Origin: Synechococcus sp. BIOS-U3-1
GTDB lineage: Bacteria > Cyanobacteriota > Cyanobacteriia > PCC-6307 > Cyanobiaceae
NCBI RefSeq assembly: GCF_014279975.1
Contig: NZ_CP047936.1
Span: 2,418,001-2,482,000, forward strand
Direction of reading: 5' to 3'
DNA length: 64,000 bases
The stretch's first letter is position 1. Each line of letters opens with the position of its first letter. The translations under genes were made by a program, and so were the position numbers. Below, one piece after another: positions 56,927-64,000 of this stretch. Below the pieces are notes generated by a model. That model saw only the letters and a list, made by a program, of their open reading frames with translations, was not told the DNA's origin and did no database searches.

Positions 56927-57670
56927 ATGACAGTCTTCCTGAAACACCAGGGTCCTGGGCAGGCCATCTTCTCCCTGACCGCATCCATGCTGGTGGCCGG
57001 ATTCAGCGCCACCGGCGTGCAGGCGGCAGGCATCTCAATCACCAGCTACGGGCACAGTGCTCTGCTGATTCGTGGTGGCGGCCAGTCGGTGCTGGTGAAT
57101 CCCTTCCGGGCCGTCGGCTGCGCCGCGGGGCTCAGCGAACCGCGCGTCAGCGCCAGTGTGACCCTGGCCAGCTCCGAGCTGCCGGATGAAGGGGCACGGA
57201 TTGGCGGTGGCACCTACCTTTCCAAGCCAGGGTCCTATCGCGTTGGCGGCATGGATTTGGAAGGATTTTCCGCTCCGCATGACCGGATGGGTGGACGTCG
57301 TTTCGGTAACGCCACGATCTGGCGCTGGCAGCAAGGAGGCCTGAACTTTGCCCATCTGGGAGGAACGGCTGCGCCGCTCAGCGGTGAAGACAGGGTGCTG
57401 CTGGGTCGCCCTGACGTGCTGATCATCGGCGTTGGCGGTGGAGGAAAGGTGTACAGCGGCGAAGAAGCAGCCGAAGTGGTGAGGCAGCTCAATCCACGCC
57501 GGGTGATTCCTGTGCAATACGTGAATGGTGAGGCTCCGAGCGGCTGCGATCAAGGCGGGGTTCAGCCCTTTCTGGATGCGATGGGCGGTACACAGGTTCG
57601 AAAGGTTGGACCCACCCTCTCCCTGCCAGGCAGCCTGAACGACAGCACAGTGATCGAGGTGATGCGCTGA
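56927..57670 (+). CDS. metallo-beta-lactamase-fold protein lacking the metal motif
   Basis: A 247-residue protein with a signal-like N-terminus (about 1-34) and a UlaG-like fold: ISITSYGHSALLIRGGGQSVLVNPF is the usual opening strand block. The HxHxDH metal motif is absent; its place has TLASSELPDEG. The later HxGD-like position reads FAHLGG, and the third His is replaced in PVQYVNG. Metal-dependent hydrolysis therefore looks unlikely. It occurs after trpG, and I recall similar proteins in cyanobacteria, but no function. Confidence 0.75.
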   Translation: MTVFLKHQGPGQAIFSLTASMLVAGFSATGVQAAGISITSYGHSALLIRGGGQSVLVNPFRAVGCAAGLSEPRVSASVTLASSELPDEGARIGGGTYLSKPGSYRVGGMDLEGFSAPHDRMGGRRFGNATIWRWQQGGLNFAHLGGTAAPLSGEDRVLLGRPDVLIIGVGGGGKVYSGEEAAEVVRQLNPRRVIPVQYVNGEAPSGCDQGGVQPFLDAMGGTQVRKVGPTLSLPGSLNDSTVIEVMR

Positions 57671-57678
57671 GTGTCCGC

Positions 57679-58782
57679 TCAGCGCTCAAGCTTTCGATAA
57701 CACTCCCAGAACCTCTGCATCTGCTCCTGGGTACCGATGCTCACGCGCAGAGATCCGTCGATCTGTGGCTTTCCGGCCATGGAACGCACCAGGATCCCAG
57801 CATCCCTCAATTGCTGCTCCACTTGCTGAGCGGAAAAACGGGGCCAGACCAGGAGATAGTTCCCTCCGTCGACATGGAATACAGCACCAGAACGTGTCAG
57901 CTCAGTTACTAGGTAGTTACGTGCTCGTAACACCTCAGCCACATAGTGATCGGTGTAGGCCTGGTCAGACAGTGCAGCGAACGCCGCTGTCACCGCGAAG
58001 CTGTTCACGTCATAAGGACCGCTCACCCGGCAGACCCGATCGACCACCTCCGCCGAACCGATCGCAAATCCCATGCGCAGGCCGGCCAGACCGGCGGTCT
58101 TGGCCAGGGAGCGCAGCACCAGCAGATTGGCGTGCTCGGCGAAGTCCACATGCGGCAGCACGCTGTCCCCAGTGAAAGCCTCGTAGAGCTCATCGACCAC
58201 CACCAGCGTGTCGGGCGCAGACGATGCCAACAGCAGCACGTGCTCTGCGGAGAGCCGCGTGCCGGTGGGGTTATTGGGATTGCAGAGCATCAGGATCTTC
58301 GGCCCACGCTGCAAGGCCGCGCGCATCGCCTCCAGCGGGAAGCGAAAACCTGGCAGCTCATGAGGCACCGCCTCGACGACCATCCCCTGCATCCCGGCAC
58401 ATGGGGCGTAATACCCGAAGGTGGGACTGGTGGTGAGCAAGGTGTCTCCAGAGGCGCCATAAGCGTGAATCACCGCATGAATCGCAGCATCCACCCCGTT
58501 GAAAAGACCCACCTGCTGCGGCAACAACGCATGCGCCAAGCCCGCAGGCGAGTCCTGCAAATTGCCGATCACCGCCTCGCGCAGTCCGTCGTACTCGGGA
58601 TACACCGCGATCTGATCAGCCGGAAAGGCCCGAAGTGCTTCAACAACCGCAGGGCTGGGGCCGATGGTGTTCTCGTTGAAATCAAGCCGAAGCAATCCGC
58701 GGCGCCCCTCTAGTGGTGCGCTGTAACCCCTGAGGCGCTCAACGTCAGGGCGTGCTGAAGGCGAGGGAGTCGGTGCGGTCAT
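57679..58782 (-). CDS. HisC-like PLP aminotransferase
   Basis: A 367-residue class I/II aminotransferase of the histidinol-phosphate type. It has the FNENTIGPSPAVVEALR opening, LCNPNNPTGTRLS, VVDELYEAF and the PLP lysine in RSLAKTAGLAGLRMGFAIG. It could be histidinol-phosphate aminotransferase or a paralog such as a CobC-type or aromatic enzyme. The context (argS, asnase, nadC around it) does not decide. ATG 58782 or 58788 is the start; the frame opens at 58800. Confidence 0.85.
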   Translation of the reverse strand: MTAPTPSPSARPDVERLRGYSAPLEGRRGLLRLDFNENTIGPSPAVVEALRAFPADQIAVYPEYDGLREAVIGNLQDSPAGLAHALLPQQVGLFNGVDAAIHAVIHAYGASGDTLLTTSPTFGYYAPCAGMQGMVVEAVPHELPGFRFPLEAMRAALQRGPKILMLCNPNNPTGTRLSAEHVLLLASSAPDTLVVVDELYEAFTGDSVLPHVDFAEHANLLVLRSLAKTAGLAGLRMGFAIGSAEVVDRVCRVSGPYDVNSFAVTAAFAALSDQAYTDHYVAEVLRARNYLVTELTRSGAVFHVDGGNYLLVWPRFSAQQVEQQLRDAGILVRSMAGKPQIDGSLRVSIGTQEQMQRFWECYRKLER

Positions 58783-58891
58783 ACCCATCAACCTTGCCAA
58801 CGAAGGTCAACCAACAAGCTATCGACCTTCCACTCATCCCAACAGTCGTGACAATCATGCCGATGATGGGAACACTGCAGTCACCGGCCTG

Positions 58892-60589
58892 ATGCCAGCC
58901 AGCTCGAGCGCATCCTCCTCAACCGACACATTCGCCGCGTTCGCGGAACACGTCGATTACTCCTTGCTGAACCAACTCACACCGGATCCCGAAGCCACAA
59001 TCAACGGACACGATCACCAGGTGCGTCAGGTGCGATCTGGGCACTACGTGCCGGTCACACCAACACCTCTGCCGGCACCGCAGTACGTGGCGCACAGCAA
59101 CGAGCTATTCAAAGAGCTGGGACTCAGTGATCAGTTGGCAGAGGATGCCGGCTTCCGGCGATTGTTCTCCGGCGACATCAGTGTGGCCAGAGCACCGATG
59201 CGCCCCTATGGCTGGGCCACTGGTTATGCGCTCTCGATCTATGGCACTGAATACGATCAGCAATGTCCGTTCGGTAACGGCAACGGCTACGGCGATGGTC
59301 GGGCGATCTCCATCTTCGAAGGCCTCTTCGAGGGGCAACGCTGGGAGATGCAGCTGAAGGGCGGTGGACCAACGCCCTATTGCCGTGGCGCTGACGGTCG
59401 CGCCGTACTGCGCTCCAGCGTGCGCGAGTTTCTGGCCCAGGAGTTCATGCATGCCCTGGGGGTTCCCACATCTCGCTCGCTGACGCTGTATGTCTCCCAC
59501 GACGAGAACGTGCGTCGCCCCTGGTATTCGGGCACATCTCCATCGATGGACCCCGACATCCTGGTCGACAATTCAGCCGCGATCACCACGCGCCTGGCGC
59601 CATCCTTTCTGCGAGTGGGGCAGCTGGAGTTATTCGCACGACGGACCCGCAACAACAGCCACTCCAAGGCATTCAGTGAGCTGAAGATGATCGTGGAGCA
59701 CCTCATCAAACGGAACTACCACGCGGAGGTCGAGCCATCATTGCCATTCAGCGAACAGGTGGTGGAGTTGGCCAGGTTGTTCCGCGGACGTCTGACAGCA
59801 CTGGTTGCTGACTGGATCCGTGTGGGCTACTGCCAGGGCAACTTCAACAGCGACAACTGTGCCGCCGGCGGCTTCACCCTTGACTACGGACCTTTCGGAT
59901 TCTGCGAACTGTTCGACCCACGCTTTCAGCCCTGGACCGGTGGCGGAATGCATTTCGCCTTCTTCAATCAGCCGGTGGCGGCAGGCAAGAACTATCAGAT
60001 GTTCGTATCAGCCCTGAAACCGTTACTGGAGGATCACCCGGAAGCCATGACTCGCCTTGAGAGACTTGAAGAGGGTTTTAAAGCCGCAATGCAAGAGGCT
60101 CTCGACAGCATGTGGCAACGCAAACTGGGTCTCACCGATCGTTCCCCAGAGCTGGTGAGCAGCCTGCTCCAGTTATGCGTCGACTCAGCAGCCGACTACA
60201 CGATGTTGTTCCGAGAGCTCTCAGCCATCCCTGAACAGGTGGCGCCGCTGAAGCGAAGCTTTTATCGACCCAGCAATGAACAGGTTGATCAACGCTGGAT
60301 GGAGTGGTTGCAACAGTGGCGACGTCAATTAGGACACAACAGCAACCTGAGCGAGGCATCCAAAGCCATGCAGCTGACCAATCCCGCCATCACTTGGCGT
60401 GAATGGCTAATTGCACCGGCCTATGAACAAGCAGCCCATGCTGACTACAGCCAGGTGCACGAGTTACAGAAGGTCTTCGCCAAGCCCTATGAATCCTTAC
60501 CCGTGGAATTAGCTGCCCGCTACGACCAACTGAAACCAGAGGAATTCTTCAACGCCGGAGGCATCTCGCATTACAGCTGTTCCTCATGA
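58892..60589 (+). CDS. selO: protein adenylyltransferase SelO (YdiU family)
   Basis: A 565-residue SelO pseudokinase, which in E. coli and others transfers AMP to hydroxyl side chains of redox-related proteins. Family blocks: GDGRAISIFEGLFEG, MQLKGGGPTPYCRGADGRAVLRSSVREFLAQE and DYGPFGFCELFDPRF. The E. coli Selenium-type Sec in the C-terminal tail is absent; this ends in HYSCSS with Cys near the end. Targets are unknown. It stands alone between the aminotransferase and asparaginase. Confidence 0.9.
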   Translation: MPASSSASSSTDTFAAFAEHVDYSLLNQLTPDPEATINGHDHQVRQVRSGHYVPVTPTPLPAPQYVAHSNELFKELGLSDQLAEDAGFRRLFSGDISVARAPMRPYGWATGYALSIYGTEYDQQCPFGNGNGYGDGRAISIFEGLFEGQRWEMQLKGGGPTPYCRGADGRAVLRSSVREFLAQEFMHALGVPTSRSLTLYVSHDENVRRPWYSGTSPSMDPDILVDNSAAITTRLAPSFLRVGQLELFARRTRNNSHSKAFSELKMIVEHLIKRNYHAEVEPSLPFSEQVVELARLFRGRLTALVADWIRVGYCQGNFNSDNCAAGGFTLDYGPFGFCELFDPRFQPWTGGGMHFAFFNQPVAAGKNYQMFVSALKPLLEDHPEAMTRLERLEEGFKAAMQEALDSMWQRKLGLTDRSPELVSSLLQLCVDSAADYTMLFRELSAIPEQVAPLKRSFYRPSNEQVDQRWMEWLQQWRRQLGHNSNLSEASKAMQLTNPAITWREWLIAPAYEQAAHADYSQVHELQKVFAKPYESLPVELAARYDQLKPEEFFNAGGISHYSCSS

Positions 60590-60616
60590 ACCGTGGTCGA
60601 GCAGGGCATGCAGCGT

Positions 60617-61633
60617 TTAGATCAAGTCGGCGAGTTGAGCCCTGTCCAATCCAGCCATCAGAGCCAGTAACAACAGCACGCGTGCCTTTTGGGGGCTGAG
60701 CCGCCCGGCCGGAACCAGACCAAGACGTGCAAACTGACCTCGATGATGCACGGGCCCGGAACCACAGCGATTTGCCCTGAGCATGAGCGGCAGCGGCCCT
60801 GTCCAGTCTTCAAGCGCGCGACGTTCATGCGCTGATAGCTGGCCTGCACCAGTGCCCGTGAACACCAGACCATGGACACCAGCCGAAAGCAGAGCAGGAA
60901 TTAGGGCTGACGGAGGCTCAACGCAACCATGCAGGATCGCCACCTGCGGCCAAGGCTCAGCAAGCTGAAGGTGTGCAAACGGAACAGGGCGATCAGATCG
61001 GGCTGGAGTCAGGTGCACTCCCGCGTCATCCACCCAACCCAAAGGGCCGACATCAGGACTTTCGAAGGCACCAACCCCTTGGGTCGCGACCTTGGTCACC
61101 TCGCAGGCCGAATGGATCCAGCCATCCATCACCACCAGCACACCCTGCCCGCATGCCTCTGGGCTGACTGCCACCTGCACCGCCTGGAACAGATTCAACG
61201 GCCCATCGGCACTCAGGGCCGTGGCCGGACGCATTGCTCCCACCAGCAGCACCGGCCGCGGGTCATTAATCAGCAGCTGCAACAGCCAAGCTGTTTCCTC
61301 CAGGGTGTTGGTCCCATGGGTGATCACCACACCGCAGAGATCGGGATCAGCCGCAAGGGCCTCACGCACCCGGGTCACAAGCCTTTGCCAGTGGGCGAAG
61401 GTCAGATCCGCGCTATCGACATTGGCGATCTGTTCCACTTCAATCTCGGCAAGCTGCTTCAGCTGGGGCACCGACTGCAGCAACTCCTCGCCAGCAATGA
61501 CACCTGCTGAGTAGTGGTTCAGGGAGATGACATCACTCGCCCGTCCGGCGATGGTGCCGCCGGTGGCCAACAACAGGAGCCGAGGCAGGGAGGAACCGCT
61601 CACACAGAAGTCACTCACAGACGAACCACTCAC
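60617..61633 (-). CDS. L-asparaginase (type I/II family)
   Basis: A 338-residue asparaginase-family protein. The first catalytic Thr is in [13 protein letters not shown] (Thr27). The second conserved motif is [12 protein letters not shown] (106-117), where family members usually read HGTDTLEET; Asp is Asn109. A Lys162-equivalent is not obvious in [18 protein letters not shown]. Activity may be altered. GTG 61633 overlaps the argS stop (GTGA), but GTG 61618 and 61603 are other possible starts in a repeated GTGAGCGGTTC context. Confidence 0.82.
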   Translation of the reverse strand: MSGSSVSDFCVSGSSLPRLLLLATGGTIAGRASDVISLNHYSAGVIAGEELLQSVPQLKQLAEIEVEQIANVDSADLTFAHWQRLVTRVREALAADPDLCGVVITHGTNTLEETAWLLQLLINDPRPVLLVGAMRPATALSADGPLNLFQAVQVAVSPEACGQGVLVVMDGWIHSACEVTKVATQGVGAFESPDVGPLGWVDDAGVHLTPARSDRPVPFAHLQLAEPWPQVAILHGCVEPPSALIPALLSAGVHGLVFTGTGAGQLSAHERRALEDWTGPLPLMLRANRCGSGPVHHRGQFARLGLVPAGRLSPQKARVLLLLALMAGLDRAQLADLI

Positions 61634-63417
61634 ATTCGCTCCAGGGTTGAGATCCCCAGCAGACCGAGCCCTATTTTCAGCGTGTCGGCGCTGAGGCGAC
61701 AGAGAGCCAGCCGTGACGGCAAAGCATCTGGGCCTGCCTTGAGCACCGGCACCTGGTCATAAAAACGATTGAACACCTGGCTGAGCTCAAACAGATAGCT
61801 GCAGAGACGATTGGGGAGCAACTCCTCCTCCACCTCGGCGATCACAGCATCGAACTTGAGGAGTTCACGCACCAGCGCCCACTCCTGAGGCTCACTGAAC
61901 TGCAGCTGAGCCGTTGAGACATCCAGATCACCACCCTTGCGGGAGATGCCGGCGATCCGCACCAGCGCATAGAGAAGGTAGGGAGCTGTGTTGCCCTGGA
62001 GGGCCAGCATGCGATCAAACGAGAACTGGTAGTTGGTGATCCGGTTCTGACTGAGGTCGGCATATTTCACCGCCGCCAGGCCGACGGTACTGGCCACATG
62101 GTTGATGAAGTCTTCCGGCTCACTGCGCTCTTCTTCCTTGAGGCGCGAGCGCAGGTCCGCTTCAGCGCGCTCTTCCGCCTCATCCAGTAAATCGCGAAGA
62201 CGCACGGTGTCACCGGCCCGGGTCTTGAGCTTCTTGCCGTCTTCTCCCTGCACCAACCCGAAGGGAACATGCTCCAGGCGAGAGCCGTCGGGAATCCAGC
62301 CGGCCCGCTCGGCCACCTGGAACACTCCCGCAAAGTGATTGGCCTGACCGGAATCGGTCACGTAGATCACCCGGCGGGCTGCATCACCATCGGGAGCCGC
62401 CGCGAACCGGTAACGAATCGCCGCGAGATCGGTGGTGGCGTAATTGAAGCCCCCATCACTCTTTTGCACAATCACCGGCAGCGGCTTGCCATCCTTGCCG
62501 CTGACCCCTTCCAAGAAGACGCACTCTGCCCCGTCGTCGGTAACCAGCAGACCGACCTGCTTCAGCCCATCGATCACCGCAGGCAGGAAGGGGTTGTAGA
62601 ACGACTCACCTCGTTCGCTGAGGCGGATGTCAAGCCGGTCGTAGATCTTCTGGAACTCGCGCCGCGACTGATCACACAGGAGCCCCCAAGCTTTGAGCGA
62701 CAGAGGATCGCCTCCCTGCAGCTTCACCACTTCCTCGCGGGATGTGGTCTGAAACGCCTCGTCATCATCAAAGCGTTTTTTAGCCTCCCTGTAGAAGGCA
62801 ACGAGATCACCGAGGTCGATGGCATCGGCGGTCTCGAGAGCATTGGGAGCCACCTGCTTGAGGTGGGTGATCAACATCCCGAACTGGGTTCCCCAGTCGC
62901 CTACATGGTTCAGCCGTAGCACCGGGTGCCCACGGAACTCCAGCACTCGCGCTAAGGAGTCACCGATGATCGTGGAGCGCAGATGGCCCACATGCATCTC
63001 CTTGGCGATGTTGGGACTGGAGAAGTCCACCACCACCGGCGCTGAATCCTTGACAGGCGGAACGCCAAGCCGCTCATCACCGAGCCGGGAGGCCACCTCA
63101 GCAGCGAGACGCTCCGGTCGGATCGTGAGGTTGATGAAGCCAGGCCCAGCGATCTGCGGCTCCAGACACAGCTCGGTGAAGGCCCCGTCCGTTTGCAGCT
63201 GCTCAACGATGGCCGTGGCGATCTGACGCGGCGCCTGCTTCAGCGGCTTGGCCAGTGGCAGAGCACCGTTGGACTGGAAATCCCCGAATTCAGGCTTGCT
63301 CGCTGGCGCCAGCTGGGGGTCCAAGCCAGCTTCCCCCGCCTCAGCCCAGGCCTCGGGGAACGCCCGTTGCATCGCACCGCGCAACTGTGTTTCAAGGGCG
63401 TTGGCGATGCGGAGCAT
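61630..63417 (-). CDS. argS: arginyl-tRNA synthetase
   Basis: A 595-residue class I synthetase. The HIGH-equivalent is in [17 protein letters not shown], and the usual KMSK loop is replaced by [14 protein letters not shown] as in many ArgS proteins. The N-terminal Add1 domain and the C-terminal helical anticodon-binding region (from about 470) are recognisable. It starts at ATG 63417, 30 bases after the nadC stop, and its stop overlaps the asparaginase start. Confidence 0.95.
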   Translation of the reverse strand: MLRIANALETQLRGAMQRAFPEAWAEAGEAGLDPQLAPASKPEFGDFQSNGALPLAKPLKQAPRQIATAIVEQLQTDGAFTELCLEPQIAGPGFINLTIRPERLAAEVASRLGDERLGVPPVKDSAPVVVDFSSPNIAKEMHVGHLRSTIIGDSLARVLEFRGHPVLRLNHVGDWGTQFGMLITHLKQVAPNALETADAIDLGDLVAFYREAKKRFDDDEAFQTTSREEVVKLQGGDPLSLKAWGLLCDQSRREFQKIYDRLDIRLSERGESFYNPFLPAVIDGLKQVGLLVTDDGAECVFLEGVSGKDGKPLPVIVQKSDGGFNYATTDLAAIRYRFAAAPDGDAARRVIYVTDSGQANHFAGVFQVAERAGWIPDGSRLEHVPFGLVQGEDGKKLKTRAGDTVRLRDLLDEAEERAEADLRSRLKEEERSEPEDFINHVASTVGLAAVKYADLSQNRITNYQFSFDRMLALQGNTAPYLLYALVRIAGISRKGGDLDVSTAQLQFSEPQEWALVRELLKFDAVIAEVEEELLPNRLCSYLFELSQVFNRFYDQVPVLKAGPDALPSRLALCRLSADTLKIGLGLLGISTLERM

Positions 63418-63447
63418 GGACGGATCAACGGGCTTGGCAAGCCCTGA

Positions 63448-64000
63448 TCATCCCCCGGCAGGTGCGAAACGCATACTCAGATCCAGCCAGCGGCTGCGCG
63501 TGACCGGAGCACTGGTGGAAATCAGATCGATGCCTGTGGCGGCATAGGCACGCAGATCGCCGGGTTGAATCCCGGAGGCTTCGAGGACCACAGCCCCAGA
63601 AGCAGCCCGCTCCACCGCCAGCTGGCGCAACCTGGGCACCAAGCTAATCAGCTGCTCAGGCGTGAACTCATCCAGCAGCACAGCATCGGCTCCGGCAATC
63701 ACGGCCTTCGAGGCTTCCTGCTCGGTTTCGGCTTCCACAATCACCCTCGCCGGCCATGGAGCGGATGCCCGCACAGCAGCAATCGCCGCTTCAATGCCAC
63801 CCGCCCAGGCCAGATGGTTTTCCTTGAGCATGGCGGCGTCATCCAGGCCCAGTCGGTGATTGACGCCGCCACCCATGCGCACGGCGTACTTCTCAAGTTC
63901 ACGCAGTCCTGGCGTGGTCTTGCGCGTGTCGGCCAAGCGCACTCCGCTTCCCTGCAGTTCTCTCACCAGGGCCGCTGTGGCCGTGGCGATACCGGAAAGA
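63448..64000 (-). CDS. nadC: nicotinate-nucleotide pyrophosphorylase, C-terminal part (cut by window edge)
   Basis: The last 184 residues of a quinolinate phosphoribosyltransferase that makes nicotinate mononucleotide. Visible are RLADTRKTTPGLRELEKYAVRMGGGVNHRLGLDDAAMLKENHL, divided by typical spacing, and VIVEAETEQEASKAV. The N-terminal part lies beyond the window. The frame is open to the edge (LSGIATATAALVREL). It is followed by argS and by asparaginase on the same strand. Confidence 0.92.
   Translation of the reverse strand, partial: LSGIATATAALVRELQGSGVRLADTRKTTPGLRELEKYAVRMGGGVNHRLGLDDAAMLKENHLAWAGGIEAAIAAVRASAPWPARVIVEAETEQEASKAVIAGADAVLLDEFTPEQLISLVPRLRQLAVERAASGAVVLEASGIQPGDLRAYAATGIDLISTSAPVTRSRWLDLSMRFAPAGG

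Overview
The window comes from a phycobilisome-containing marine picocyanobacterium, most likely Synechococcus/Cyanobium. The evidence is a set of cyanobacterium-specific genes: NDH-1 subunits including the oxygenic-type NdhM, the plant-type carotenoid genes pds and crtB, chlM, psbY, ycf34, a phylloquinone gene set, an RbcR/Ycf30 regulator and a phycobilisome linker. The linker argues against most Prochlorococcus. The sequence is GC-rich by eye and very compact, with many 1-4 base stop/start overlaps and frequent GTG and TTG starts. I saw no phage genes, transposase, CRISPR array, rRNA or tRNA.

Layout: 0-4.4 kb holds the fabD end, plsC, a ydcF/tsaB/ycf34 group on the minus strand, a CCA-adding enzyme and an RRM protein with a clear terminator. 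4.4-6.7 kb is the pds-crtB carotenoid operon. 6.8-15.6 kb holds ndhM, a DUF3172 protein, rbcR, an NnrU protein, ndhF, an SLH porin and ndhD. 15.7-20.7 kb is housekeeping (scpA, a sugar nucleotidyltransferase, metF, a PedR-like regulator, CYTH, nadK). 20.7-23.6 kb is the ndhA-I-G-E operon. 23.6-27.3 kb holds gltA, sixA, a DUF3352 protein and a rhodanese. 27.5-35.5 kb holds hrcA, trpB, a methyltransferase, SUI1, cysC, a permease, purE, nagA and chlM. 35.5-40.7 kb contains two broken genes, an RluA-family protein, a response regulator, a cysteine desulfurase and DUF456. 40.7-43.9 kb holds rsmH, ndhH and the first phylloquinone gene.

44-45.5 kb is an AT-richer patch with psbY (44 residues), a 4Fe-4S ferredoxin and a membrane-anchored CpcG-type (CpcL-like) linker. 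45.9-50.6 kb holds menE-menC-menA and, divergently, menF. 50.6-64 kb holds an S9 peptidase, gshB-grxC, prfB with a +1 frameshift site, DUF3285, ybeY, dgkA, trpG, a degenerate metallo-beta-lactamase-fold protein, a HisC-like aminotransferase, selO, asparaginase, argS and partial nadC.

Together the genes supply much of NDH-1 (A, D, E, F, G, H, I, M), photosystem I quinone synthesis, carotenoid and chlorophyll steps, and small electron-transfer and antenna parts. The most interesting observations are the CpcL-like linker next to a ferredoxin, an amber-interrupted lipoprotein gene, a decayed membrane-protein gene, an RluA-family protein lacking the catalytic Asp, a metallo-beta-lactamase-fold protein without its metal motif, and the prfB recoding site.
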